A DNA stretch of 64,000 bases from Potentilla sterilis (Eukaryota; Streptophyta; Magnoliopsida; Rosales; Rosaceae): positions 14,136,560 to 14,200,559 of the forward strand of contig OY821761.1 in the NCBI GenBank assembly GCA_963682095.1, read 5' to 3'. The first letter of the stretch is position 1, and each line of letters starts with the position of its first letter. This document shows, one piece after another, positions 23,655 through 35,472 of this stretch. The notes below the pieces were generated by a model. That model saw only the letters and a list, made by a program, of their open reading frames with translations. It ran no database searches and was not told where the DNA came from. Made by a program: the position numbers and the translations under genes.

Positions 23655-26600
23655 GCTTCTCGGCTACGGACGTCCGCACGCACTGTTCACGGTGCGGATG
23701 CGGCGTTTCCGGCCACCGGTGAGGCAGCGACGGCGGGCTTTGCTCCCCCCATGCCGGCGACCCCGTCTGTGCCGGCCCGAGGTCCATCGCCGGCCGGAAT
23801 CTGCATTTTTGCAGAAAAATTAACAGTAATCTGCATTTTTCTGCAAAAATGCAGATTCCGGCCGGCTGCCGGCCGGCGACGGACCTCGGGCCGGCACAGA
23901 AAGGGTCGCCGGGCCGAGCAAAGCCCAGTGGGCGGATACGCCGTCTATATATATATATATATAGAGAGATTTTTTCAGGTGCGGACGTCCGCACCGTGCG
24001 GATGCGGCGTTTCCGGCCACCGGCGAGGCGGCGACGCCGTATCCGGCGACTGGGCCGTGCTCCCCACACGCCGGCGACCCCGTCTGTGCCGGCCCGAGCT
24101 CCATCGCCTGCCGGCAGCCGGCCGGAAATGGCAAAATGCAGAAAATGAACAGTAAAATGTCCTTTTTCTGCATTTTTGCCATTTCCGACCGGCTGCCGGC
24201 CGGCGATAGAGCTCGGGCCGGCGTGTGGGGAGCACGGCCCAGTCGCCGGATACGGCGTCGCCGCCTCGCCGGTCGCCGGAAACGCCGCATCCGCACCTAC
24301 TGTTCATGGTGCGGACGTCCGCAGCTGAGAAGGCCTGTATATATATATATATATCTATAAGTATAAATATCAAAACTAAAAAGGAGTAGTACCTGGGTTT
24401 GAATAATAACTCAAAAGTATCGTTTGCCTATAAAAAGATGCACGTCCATCCAGGTACCTGATTGTGAAAACATTGTTAATAAACCAATGAAAAGACACGT
24501 AATTTAAAAATAGTGTATTACTTTCAAGTTTCAACTAACTTCCCAATCCTCGAAACAAATTTTTGTTAAGTATTGCACTATCTGAATCGTCACAACAGTA
24601 TAGGCTGTAGATGAAGCACTTCCAGGGAGGAGACAACAAGGGGGACAAATTTGTCCACCAACCACATACCAGAAAACAATGTACGTTTCTTTGAAAAAGA
24701 TTGGCTGGAAAACATACCATGGCCTTATTCGCATAATATCAGTTCCATGCTGCTTAGATGGTTGACAGTTCAACTGCTCAACAACTGACTTCAAAAAGTC
24801 CCAATTCTGACATGAATCAACAAAAAATAAAAGATATAAACTTTGGCAACTAATATATAATTATGTTCAACCACCATAACAGTCAGCTATACTTGTACAT
24901 TCATCTAGATGTTTGCATTCACTAGTTTTGCTGATAGCCTGATCATAGGACTGTAACTGCTGAATTGTAAGTGCTGTAGATTCCCTTAACATAGTCTTAG
25001 TGTATCTAGTTTTGCCAATAGTCTAGTCATAGTACTGTAACTGCTGTAGATTCCGTTAAATAGGCTAAGCCCAGATATATAATATGCATGTCTCAATGAG
25101 TAGATAATTAATCAGACTATACACTATTTACCTGCATTGTTATAACATCTGCATGATCAATGATCAGAACCTGCCAAATCATAGAAATATATCTCCATTA
25201 ACTGGAACAGAACCGGAGACCAACTAAGGGATAGAGTAAACTAATAATGCACAACAAGAAGTTACCTCTATAGAAGAAAGATAGTCGACATCCTTTTCCT
25301 TATTTATTTTAGCCTCATCAATTTTCTGAAAATCAAATCCTTACTCATTTAGTAGTAAAAACAATTAAAAACACAAAAGAGTTGGACAATAATGATGCCA
25401 TTCTATAAAAACTTTACTTTTTCTAAATCAAGTACTGTTAGTGCAATTTTTCTCTTGCACTTGACAAGGAAAGCATTTACATTACCTATAGTAATTACTT
25501 ATTTACACAATCATGTTATATCGGTACTTGAAAAACCAAAAAGTAAAGAAAAAAGAACAGGTAATATGGAGAGATACAGTTGTAAGCAAACTATGATTAG
25601 GAACTCCAAAAGATAAAGGAAGCTAATTACTTACTTTCAACAAACCAACAGCAGAAGCAACTATCATATCCGAGGAATAAAAATCACTGTACAACTTTGT
25701 GCTCCTCCTACAATAACAAGTATGACAACTGAGTATGTAGTCTACGTAGTCAAGAAAGTCAACAGAGAAAGAGCACAACACTGTAAAGGAAAAAGGGAGA
25801 AAAAATCTCAATCATTTTTTCAGAGGATGGGAAAAAAGACCAAGCTACCAATGGCCCCAGGACCTCATTTACCGGAAGATAACAATGTTTAAAAGCTGAA
25901 CCCATTTCACCGGAACCAAGTGATGAGCTTTCTAAGTTCATTTAATAACCTCAGACCAACAACAAAAAGAGTAAAGTAAATTGGCAAATAAATATCCAAT
26001 CTCCATCAGGTCCAGTTAGCTAACATTCCTACGTTTGCCTGTGCCACACTAGGGTTTGGGGAAATCTGAACTCAGAATGATGGGATGATGGGAGAAGTTT
26101 AGAATTAGAATCTTGGTTGCAAAACAAGGAGAAGAGCATAGATAAGAGATATCTGGCTGTCACGATAAACTACATAAATTTATGATAAGAACCAAATTAT
26201 AACGGAAGCATATAATCCAATGACCCTTTGTTACCTAAAAGAAAAACTTTTTGATCCGTACACTCAAAACATGGTTCGTTAGAATATAATAATATATGTA
26301 TGAATTTGTATTTTTCCAATATGCTCCCCCTCGTGCAAAAAAAAAAAACAAAAACAAAAACAAAACAAAACTCTTCGATAGTAATTAAAAATAATAAAGC
26401 TGGTGTTCCACTAAAAGACTACTGGAATCATAAAAGACACAAGGCCGAAAAACCAAAACCTTGATTTTCCATTTGGAATTGTACGATTACATGTTTAAAC
26501 ATTTGGTCATTTAAACACCCATTCAAAAAATAAAGTAAAGAAACGAGAATTTATGAAGAAAGTGGATCTAATGTTGACAAAGGCGGACATCTAAGAAATA

Positions 26601-29600
26601 ACACCCATGAAACAGCAGCCAAAAGAGGACTACAAAGGACTAACTTGCCCCAGAAGACCCAAGAATCCTAGACTACCGCTACCTTCCAATCAAACAGAAC
26701 GCAAGAAAGGCTCTATTCTATAAACAGTCTAAACAGGCACACAGACAGCTTTTAAAACATTAAAAATCAGGCAATGCCACATATCTTACCTACTCCAAGA
26801 GCAAACCCATCAAATTAATTCAACTTCCAAAAATGCCTTAATGACTCAGGAAATGTATATTGATATTAGATTCCCGTTACAAGAATAACTATAATTGCAA
26901 CAGATTATTTAATGGGTTGGCATGATTATAAGTTAGAAATTTACTTTGTGAACTTGATGCCAACCATGAAATCATCCTTGCTATTCCCACCAAAAAGTAC
27001 TTGGAAGTCACCAGGTTTCGAAGACTTATGAGGATTTACATTTACAGAGTTTGGGTCACCTGGTGGTAGATCTCTTTCGTCTTCATCGTCAAGAACCTCT
27101 TCACTTCCAAACTCTCTAGAAAATCGGTCCATATGGTCTACACTAACCTGAAAACACCAACATATGGTATTATAAGATAATGCAACTGTATTTCTCTCAT
27201 CAATTGTTTTCTTCAATTGACTATGACAGACAAAAAAAAAAAAGTACTGTTTCAGGGAATGCAAGGATATCAAACATCACAAGCTTAAGAGCTTAGATAT
27301 TCAGTGAAGCACAATGTTGAAGCTCATTCTAATAAAGTGGGCCTGGAAATTATTCCAATTCTACAGGATACCAGATCCGCATAATTTACTAATGATTGCA
27401 TGCTAGTGGTTTACAGTCATTTTTCAAGAACAGTTTATGGGCATCAAAGTAACTGTAGCAAATATTTAAAATATTTTGCTTACACTTTACTAACTCTCTT
27501 GCACAAATGTGAATCTTTGGTTCAAATATAGCAAATAACAACAGCAGATGATCTGAGTACATTAAATTTGCATGGCACTGTCAATAGACTACTTTTAAGC
27601 TAATTTTTAACCATTAAATACAAAAGCAATGGAATACCTTGTTCGTTGGAGGGGTAAGTTGTATTATCCTCTTAACAACACGGAGTGCAATGCTCGCCAT
27701 TGGCAGTAAGATCAACACCTGGTGGAACAGAATTACAACAAATCCTCATCACTTAGGAATGTTAACTACAGACCACAGGTTGTATATGTGCTCCTTTTAT
27801 ACACCACAGATATGCATGACTACATTCACAACAAAAAGCCAATATAACTCCAAGCACAAATACCAAATACGATCACAAATAAGTACAAAGATTACATGAT
27901 AATGCTGAACCACAGCCAATGGGATATTAGTAAAATAAATATAGTTGATGTTACCTCCCTCCCTTTATAGCAAATGTTGCTTTTTAATATAAGTACAAAA
28001 CAATTCACTCTGGAGAACCAGTAGGTGAACTCAGGATGTCACATATATAATTGGCAGAAATATCCCATTACTGTCCGTCATGGACTAGAAATTAATAACT
28101 TGTAGCTGGCACATGGAACAATTATATACATAGTTCAAGCTTTCACAGGAATTTACAATTCAATATAAAAAAATCTAACAAGAGAAACAAAGAAAATCCA
28201 ACAGCAATTATATCATGTAGAGTTAGTGGAATCCACCAGACATTATGATTCAGTAGAGCCATTTATTAACCTTTACTTGTTGTCTCGAACCAAAAAGAAA
28301 TTATACTCAATGTACTATAGTTAATTAATTATGATGTACTTTGCAAGAAGAACAGACATGTGCCTAATATATGGAACACATCCAGAGACATTGGAAATAA
28401 TGGAACTCATACTACATCGAAGTCATGAGACCCGATTAAACAAAAAAAAAAAAACAAAGAAATATTATTATTAATAAAAAGCTGTTTCTTTCTTCACATA
28501 CACACACATACACACAAAACAAAGAAATAAGAGACGTCCAATTTATAACAAGCACATGAGAAGAAAGCATTTGTATACCTTGGGACGAGTAAAACCATGA
28601 TCACGGAGACTATCATCAGTAAGAATTTCATTCTTAGCAGTTTCCTGAAGCTTTGCCACTTTTGCATCATTCTTCATTACAAGATCTCTAGTTCTGAAGA
28701 CATGGTTCAGCTGCATGGCATTGTATACCATTATAAGAGGAGGAAAATATAAAAAGTTTATCTGAAGAAATTGATATCTTTCAAGGATTAGGGACAAGGA
28801 CAAGAACGTACACAATGCATAATATATGCGTCCATGACACTTGAGTCTTCTTCTGATCCTCTGTGATAAAAGGGTTTCTTGTTGCAATGCAGTATATCCT
28901 GATAACTGTTGACTGGGGAAGGTAGAGGTCCATAACCACAAAACAAATCCAAACTAAGTCAACTTGGAAAATATGTCCTTCAGAACAGGGTTTATAAAAT
29001 TGCCAATGTGACTCGACATTTACAGAAATGCAATACTCACGGAGGGAGAAGAACAGTCTTTGTCTGGATGAATGAAAATCCTTGCCGCCAGATGTGTTAT
29101 ATATATCCAACCAGTGCTTATACAACTTTTGCTTTAGATCATAACTAGAATCGGGATTGACATCCTGATCATAAATATATCAATACTTTAAAAAAATATG
29201 AACACAATTTGGTATCCCAAGCCCCACAAAAGACATTAAGAAATCTAGTGGTTACAGTAGACATACTTTTATGCAACACTCTCCTGTTCCTGCCCATTTG
29301 CCTTTTGACATTCCAGCAGCAGGCACATCCCATTTATATCTCCATTTCTTTTTTGACAGATTTTCAACCTCTGCTTCACTTAACCTGTGCTCCAACTGTA
29401 TGCCAAAGGAACTGCAAGATGGAATACATAGTAGGGGCATGAAATGCATACAATCTGGGATGTTTTGTTTGAAAATAAAAATAATACTGACATGGAAAGC
29501 ATAAATAACAAACTTTCAGCCAAAAGTTCATTAATACTTAGTTATGGAAGAAGAAGAATTTATTTGCGAGTCAGAAAAATAAATGCATTCTTCCCTGTGG

Positions 29601-32296
29601 AAGTCAATGTCTAAGCACTCTGCAAAGTCTTAAGCTATATTATTCGTAACCTGAGCAACTATGACCATATTGATTCCTCAACATAAATGAACATAGTCAG
29701 CCATACTTCCAACTAATTGATGTGACTATGGAGGTTTTTTGGTCATTCAATCATATCTATTGTCATACTCTTCTAATCGGGTCATGAGAATTCAACCAAG
29801 AAAAAGAGTTACTGACTTACTGGGTTAGCGGGTTATCATATCACAAGCTTGCTCTGCGCTCATTCCACCAAACCATATAGAGATACTCCCTACCCTTTGG
29901 TCAATTAGGGCAGTCAGGGCATCCTAACTAACATTACTTCTATACCAAGCACAATTTAATTATTTTATATTCCTAGAATACTAAAGATTGTTGGCACTTT
30001 TTCTCTGTCTAAGTTGTAAGATACTAAAAATTACTAGATAAAGCTTCACAAGCATTATATTAGAGCATGACACAATTGAAAAAGCTAAACGACCGATACA
30101 TTTTATGTAACCGCACCTCAAGCATTTTGATTTATTAATAGCAGACTGAGAATGGATTTCCAGATTCTGTTCTACATCAGAGTCAGAGGTCTCTTGGTCA
30201 TCCAGGTCAGAGGTCTCCTGGTCATCCGAGGCAGAGGTGTCCTCATCATCCTCACTTTTTGCATCTTCAGTTGCATGGTCTTTCCGTTTTCCTTTCACTG
30301 GAAATTCATTGTCACCTCCTATGCAGATACAGTAGAATAATTAAATGCAGTTTAGCACATGAAAAAATAAATAAAAAATGGAGAAAAATACTATCAAGTG
30401 ATGCTAGGACGATAACTCATTAGACTTGCACTCGTATTGGTGAAGCCTGAATTTACCTGACAATAGAATAGCATAAACTCAATTGTGGAAAATGAAAATG
30501 AGGGATTCGCATTCTCCCACCTCTAATCCAAAAGATATTAATAAGTTTTCTCGAGTTTCAATCAAAGCTGTTTCTTTAAAAGAAAAAAGGAGCAAAAGCA
30601 CAAGTCCCACAACTGCAGTCTAAACTATTGTTTACAGTTGTCTGCTTCAGTCTTACAATTAAAACTCAAACCACGTTCAATTTAGTATTATTTACAGTTT
30701 AAATCATCTCTTTGATCAAAATCAGGCATTTTAGTTACATATTCCTTAAATCTATGCACATGAAAATATCATAAGGATATTTATGAGCGCTGAACTGAAT
30801 GAGTTTGAAAACAAAATGTTTACTAACATTTTTATGAAAATCAGATAAGTTTTACCTTCTTCCCCATCATCTATGTCTTCCAAGTCACTAGAAGATTCAC
30901 TTCCGTCCTCGTCAGCATCAACCTCCTCCTCCTCTTCCTCCTCCTCCTCCTCCTCCTCCTCTGAGTCTGAATCACTTTTACCTTCTTCTTGTCGTTTTCT
31001 ATATGCAAAAGAAGCATGCAACACCTATTAGTTATAAATTCTTTATTTCAACCATTCTATAGACTAACACTAATAAATGAGGTCATTATCTATAACTCCC
31101 CAGTACATTGCCCATCAAATGATGTTGTCATCAACTAAACAAAGCGTAGCTCACTACTGAATCCAAATTGACTGAAATGTACATTCTCCTTATGTCCCAA
31201 GTTCTTAGAGAAACCAAAATGCAGATACACTGCACCACACAAGCATTCAAAACCACATAATGAATTTCAAAGGACAACGCAGCTTTTTTGTCCTTTGTCC
31301 ATTTTACCTTGTAAACAAGTCAGTAACAGATGGAGGGATTAGCAGCATCACGCATGAGAATCCTAAAGTACAACTCATAAAGGACAACCTCACTAATTGA
31401 TCATCACACATGACAATCTGTATCCTAGCCTCAGAGCACAACTAAAATCTAAGACTTCCCAATAGCCCAGACACCCTAAACAACTTTCTTTTAGTTACCT
31501 ATACTAAATAGGTCCAAAATAAGAGTGAAAATAAATGCAGAACTTTTCAATTACCTCTGCTTATAGGCAACTGCAACAGCTTTACTAGATGACCCTAGCG
31601 CCATCAACAATTTGTCATACATTGATGGCTCTTTATAAACTATTTCTTCTTCGGAAGCTACACCGTTGGATTCTTCCTCTGGCAGTTCCCCTGTACGAGA
31701 AAAATTACATAGATGTTGAATTTCAACGCAAAAAACTAGAGCCATTTTTCTCCAACTTCAACAAAAGAAGCACTACCAAATATCAAAACTTCCTTATCGT
31801 TGAAATCAAGACAAATTAAACAACAATCACATTTATTTTTCAATACTGTAAACAAAACATGCCTGATGAAGCCGGTGAGGGGCTAGCCGGCGCAACTCTT
31901 TCGTCTTTAACCCGACGACTTTTCCCACCTTTCTGAAACTTGTTGGGCATTTTGCGTTTCCTCCATCCTACCAAATAAAAAAAATAACAATAGCAGCATT
32001 ACAATGAAGATAGTGAAGACGAAACTTGCCTGATAAAACATATTAAACAGACTTAACTACAGCACTACTAAATCATAAGGGGATCAATTGGGTTGAACCC
32101 AAAATCAATGGGTACTGCAAATGAGTACCCATTAAGCAAAAGCAGCAGACCTTTTACAATAATCAAGCAATTAATTCAACTACAAAACCAAAGCATCTCA
32201 CTGTTCACCAGTGCTATTAAGCTCTTACACAATATCTTAAACCCTGAAATTTTCTTCAAAATTTTTACCTGGGTTCTGGCCTGATTGCTTCCCCAT
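18415..32296 (-). CDS. UTP25: UTP25 / NOF1 (digestive-organ-expansion-factor homologue), SSU processome
   Basis: A nucleolar factor of the small-subunit processome needed for 18S rRNA production (yeast Utp25, animal DEF, Arabidopsis NOF1). Twenty-five exons join in frame: 32296-32269, 31967-31863, 31690-31555, 30998-30856, 30318-30117, 29411-29267, 29164-29041, 28912-28812, 28710-28579, 27718-27638, 27147-26945, 25707-25635, 25325-25266, 25170-25132, 24806-24718, 24457-24393, 22906-22860, 22068-22009, 20153-20082, 19582-19553, 19460-19366, 19241-19136, 19020-18958, 18797-18726, 18489-18415. The total is 2346 nt, 781 aa. The N-terminal third is basic, then very acidic (a long Glu run in exon 4). 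The rest is the DEAD-helicase-like UTP25 domain; the motif II position reads IDHAD (about residue 516), in keeping with a pseudo-helicase. The C-terminal half matches DEF (WYLDGRASFYRQT, LFNKHCTNYRGK, ERSHFYHRY, LERIVGTAPAKRM). Intron 2 has a GC donor. Introns 16 and 18 carry transposons. Confidence 0.94.
20655..21681 (+). mobile_element. 5'-truncated LINE in UTP25 intron 18, antisense to the gene
   Basis: About 1 kb of the 3' end of an L1-type element. It encodes the RT zinc-binding region (MGNGKRVRFWVNSWLEE, GIFSCKSVHSFL, CVLCKVQGESVDHVFMHC) and the extreme C-terminus (WVAWMERNKRLFESYDG). The frame is broken near 21050 (+1 shift after KVKAPTK) and by TGA at 21337-21339. It ends with AATAAA (about 21649) and a poly(A) run to 21681. 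No clear target-site duplication found. Confidence 0.85.
23501..23650. repeat. (TA)n microsatellites left of the foldback elements
   Basis: Two (AT/TA)n runs, about 23501-23525 and 23624-23650, flank a C-rich patch (CCCCCCCCCC at about 23558-23567). Further (TA)n runs lie at 23945-23963 and 24338-24354, so each GC-rich hairpin is bracketed by TA repeats. Confidence 0.9.
23651..23945. mobile_element. GC-rich foldback element 1 in a (TA)n run, UTP25 intron 16
   Basis: A GC-rich block in AT-rich intron DNA. Imperfect inverted arms at about 23735-23825 and 23832-23926 share GGGCTTTGCTC, GTGCCGGCCCGAGGTCC, GCCGGCCGGAATCTGCATTT and TGCAGAAAAAT, around a short loop with AACAGTA. The left terminus (GGACGTCCGCA) lacks a right partner, so the right end looks truncated. 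TA repeats flank both sides. The architecture resembles microsatellite-targeting MITEs such as rice Micron; I cannot name the family. Confidence 0.7.
23964..24337. mobile_element. GC-rich foldback element 2 in a (TA)n run, UTP25 intron 16
   Basis: A second, fuller copy of the same family. The arms run from about 23979 to 24150 and 24160 to 24321 and share GCGGACGTCCGCA, GCGGATGCGGCGTTTCCGG, CGTATCCGGCGACTGGGCC and GTGCTCCCCACACGCCGGC. The loop carries AACAGTAAAATGTCC. The right terminus (reverse: CAGGCCTTCTCAGCTGCGGA) resembles the left terminus of copy 1, so these are the true element ends. Transcribed as part of the UTP25 pre-mRNA it would form a long hairpin (inference). Confidence 0.75.
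30900..30962 (-). repeat. Glu-codon (CTC/GAG) repeat in UTP25 exon 4
   Basis: A run of CTC on the + strand encodes the long poly-Glu tract of UTP25 on the minus strand. Its length is likely to vary by slippage between individuals. Confidence 0.85.
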
Positions 32297-32325
32297 GTTG
32301 AGAATCTGGAAAGCGAAGAACTTTA

Positions 32326-32446
32326 TGGGCTGAAGTTGATGTCACCAAGTTCGAATTGCGAATTCTAAGTCTTGGGTTTCTTCAACTTCTTGGAGTTTCC
32401 TGGGTTTCCGTCTGGGGTTTAAGGATACAGGGGATATTTAGGGTTT
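32326..32446 (-). promoter_or_regulatory. UTP25 upstream region with telo-box and site II-like motif
   Basis: TAGGGTTT (telo-box complement) at 32439-32446 and TGGGCT (site II-like) at 32326-32331 lie within 150 bp of the start codon. Telo-boxes paired with site II motifs are known from plant ribosome-related promoters. A hAT-like element begins 34 bp beyond the telo-box. Confidence 0.45.
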
Positions 32447-32480
32447 CAGAATTTCTGAAATATTGTTAGAGCCTTATAGC

Positions 32481-34062
32481 CTAAGAAGCTTGGATACGGA
32501 TACGGATACGGACACGTCCAATACGGACTATACGTTGACACGACAAATTAAATTTATTTCGGAGACAGACACGTAGGGTAGACACGTTAATTAAATAATA
32601 TTTTTATTATATATATAATTAGATAAAAAATAAAATTAAAATAGTTTTTCCATATCTAAATCCAAACAAAGATTTAAACAAAATACATTATCAAATATCA
32701 ATCCAGATCTAAATTTAAATCTAAATACAAACAAAATTCAAACAAAATATATAACAAAATTCAAACATGTAATAATTTCATTCAACTCCAACACCCTCCT
32801 CCTCTAATACCGGCATAATTCGCATATACATCATTAGTTAGCAAGAATATCTTCTCTTATGGACTTCTGTATCGGTTCCAAGGTTACATATGTTATCCAA
32901 AAGTCTGATACACAACATAGTCTGCATAAGCAGAACTTTTCAATCATTTAACTTGTTTGCAATGTCACTCAATGCCGTATGGAAAGGTGCACTCTTTTGA
33001 CCCTCGAGAAGATATTTTCATAGAAGATGAACTGAAAACATCCATCCACATCTCAGAATTTGAAGAATATGTAAAACCCACAACTGATTTGAATCAAGCA
33101 AAAGAGCTTCGTGATAAAACTAGAGAGCTCCAAAGGCATTCAAGTATTAAAAGACTCCAAGATGTGCTATATGACTCTTAATCAGACTCACCAACTTCAG
33201 TGAATTCATGCTCTGATTATTCGGCTTATGACATTGAGTCAGAGGTTTCTTCATTACTATCTTAACTAGGATATGCATGTCTTATTATTGTCTCTAACTA
33301 TAATATAAATAATTGAGTAAATTGAGTAATTTCTTGAAGTAGAACTATAATTGCATAATGTTCACACAGCTCTTTGTGAAGCAGGTCATTGATGGAGGTG
33401 AATGCTCAACCAGAATTGCAAGCTTAGCTGCAGATTTTCCCAAGTAAGAAATTTGTGATAGAACTGGTGACAGCAAGTTTTTATTTGTTTCTCTTTTAGA
33501 GACCTAAGCCTACTCCATAGTCTAAAGTCTAAACAGTAAACAACTTAATGTCAGAACCTCATTATTTTTTTTCTAACATGCAAGCACTCACCTGTACAGG
33601 AAACTGCAGGCACCTAACCAAATCATTCTAAGTAAATAATTCTATGAATCTTTCAAGGATATTTACAGATTCCATCAACGGTTTATTAACAATTTCAGAA
33701 CATAGAGATAAAAGATCAAAGACCCTTGAGCATTCAGGAAAGCTCTATTGAAGTTGGCCTACATTCCACAAAACAAGAGAAAAAGCAATTTTAAAACTAT
33801 TTCACTGAGAGACAGATTACGCAATCACAAAAGAGAGAGAGAGAGAGAGACGACTCAGATGCCAAAGCCCTAAACCCCCTTTTTGTAATGTAAAATACAC
33901 AACTACCCCACGTGTCCAATCCCATTTCGCTTGTCCACGCGCGTGTCTAAGCCGTAACTGAACAACAGTTCGCGTATCAGTGCGTATTTTAGCGTGTCTT
34001 ATCATGTTCAATACGTTACGACACGTGATACGCGAGCAGTATGGCATGTTCGTGCTTCTTAG
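32481..34062. mobile_element. hAT-like element immediately upstream of UTP25
   Basis: Short inverted ends CTAAGAAGC (32481-32489) and GCTTCTTAG (34054-34062) are flanked by an 8-bp direct repeat, CTTATAGC, at 32473-32480 and 34063-34070; an 8-bp TSD points to the hAT superfamily. Both ends are dense in GATACG/GACACG-type repeats, a common subterminal design. No transposase is visible. A coding-like piece at 32957-33268 and a (GA)n run at 33835-33850 lie inside. It starts 184 bp before the UTP25 ATG, so it has replaced or displaced the distal promoter. Confidence 0.7.
32957..33268 (+). pseudogene. Unrecognised coding fragment inside the hAT-like element
   Basis: One frame reads YGKVHSFDPREDIFIEDELK and then ELQRHSSIKRLQDVLYDS to a TAA at 33179-33181. 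It stays protein-like past it (SDSPTSVNSCSDYSAYDIES) to a second stop. A second piece in another frame near 33363-33439 reads LFVKQVIDGGECSTRIASLA. Composition and smooth reading suggest a captured host exon, but I do not recognise the family. Confidence 0.35.
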
Positions 34063-34270
34063 CTTATAGCATCTTCAATGCTAGCCATATTTTAGTTAAA
34101 TTTTAGTCAAAATAGCTAAAAAGTCATTTTAGCTAGCCATGAAGAAAGAGTTTGAGAAGGCCAATAATAAAGTAGGTGATCCTACTCGTTTGGAACCAAG
34201 GCAGCAGCAGCAGCAGCAGCAGCTAAGTTCCTGAACCAAGGCAGCAGCAAGGTTTTGTGAAGATGACTTC
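34063..34270. other. Junction region with a short repeat and (CAG)n
   Basis: A stretch with AGCTAGCCAT / TGCTAGCCATATTTTAG motifs (34079-34142) looks like a MITE remnant. A CAG microsatellite lies at about 34201-34222. No gene is seen. Confidence 0.4.
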
Positions 34271-34289
34271 AACGCAGCGTGTAGCAAAG

Positions 34290-34720
34290 AAGGAATTGGA
34301 GTAGGTTCGGTTGCAGTGTTTACGTACGGATGCTACTGGTAAGATTCAAGGAGCAATTGCAGTCCCTCAGTCGAGTTGCTTAAAGCCAAGAGCAGCTGAA
34401 GCTTTGGATTTGTTGCATGGAGTAAAGTTCGCGTTGCATGTGGGGCTTAATAAGCTGGAGATCGAGGGTGAGGCCCTCACTGTGATCAATAATACTCTTC
34501 AAAAGTCTTCATGACAGCACTAAGGACCTAAGTGAGGAAAGAAATCTGCTGGTGGAATTGAAGTCAAAGAAGCTCTGAGGCAGTTTAATCAGTGTCGTTG
34601 TCATGTGGGAGAAATTGCAATACGTGGCTCACCAAATTGCTACCTAGACCAACCTATGCTTTGTCCGAGTTCAGGGCGTTCATGGCTTCTTCAATTAGGT
34701 GAGTCTAATTGTCCGATCAG
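34290..34720 (+). pseudogene. RNase H fragment of a degenerate LINE
   Basis: The sequence encodes RTDATGKIQGAIAV, then RAAEALDLLHGVKFALHVGL and LEIEGEALTVINNTLQ, the pattern of the C-terminal RNase H domain of plant LINE ORF2. It has frameshifts and stops after about 34512. A remnant (CHVGEIAIRG) continues in another frame. No ends or TSD can be defined. Confidence 0.6.
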
Positions 34721-35107
34721 TCTAAATAGTATGTCATGGTGGTGCTCTTTCCGAGTCCTTTTGGGGAAGGTTTTGGTAACAACCCATAAAACTGATTTTA
34801 GAAGAATTGATTCTCTTAAAAGTGGATTTTAGAGAAGCAGGGTAAGAGATGCTTTTGCAGGAATCAGTTATTTTTGTAACAAATGGTAATATTTGTTTTT
34901 TCTTAGATTGTGATATACTAATCTAATTAAATAATAATCAATCATTTACTATGGCGTTAAGAAATCTTATGTAATATTGTGGATTAACTTTATAATTATA
35001 TACAAAAGAAACAATTATTTATTTTAATATCAATTTATAACAATTCATATTTTTGTCATTATACCATCCAAAACAATTTTTACTTATAACTCACCAAACA
35101 CACGAAA

Positions 35108-35253
35108 TTGCTTTTTGGTTCTCACAGCACTTTTAAAAACAGTTTACCAAACACCTCAGCTGATTCTACTCACAGCAGATTCAAAAGCAATTCTGCTCAC
35201 AGCAAATTCAAAAGCAATTCTGCTCACAGCACAGCAATCCCAAACTGGGCCTT
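35108..35253. repeat. 27-bp tandem repeats in a MITE-like terminus
   Basis: Units of the form CTGCTCACAGCA(G/A)ATTCAAAAGCAATT repeat about three times at 35164-35240, next to CAATCCCAAACTGGGCC. Such subterminal repeats are common in hAT-type MITEs. The matching left end was not identified. Confidence 0.4.
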
Positions 35254-35472
35254 AATATATGAGGGAAATAAGGTTACTCTAGTGTCAAACTGAGTTCATC
35301 TGACTTGATTTTCTACAGACATCGATCTGAAAACAAATTAAAGACTATTACTGAGCTCCTGTTGCAAGCTGTATTGGATATGAGAGGTCTCTCAATTTAG
35401 CTTGGTTTCTCACTTGGCATCAGTGTAGAACTCTATCTGTTCAAATCCCTCATTTTTAGCCTGCAGGCATAC

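Noticed and set aside
23496..24373. Long frames of up to 219 codons on both strands in the GC-rich foldback region
   Set aside because: Stop codons are rare in GC-rich DNA. The frames are repetitive, mirror each other across the palindrome and start with translated (TA)n.
24531..24794. A separate small gene, MKSVVEQLNCQPSKQHG...
   Set aside because: It is exon 15 of UTP25 followed by intron read-through.
28781..29125. Single long frame covering two UTP25 exons
   Set aside because: The frame includes intron sequence. Exons 7 and 8 joined by GT-AG give the conserved protein in the correct frames.
34605..34832. 75-codon frame, MGEIAIRGSPNCYLD...
   Set aside because: It starts inside the decayed LINE RNase H fragment and is then random sequence.
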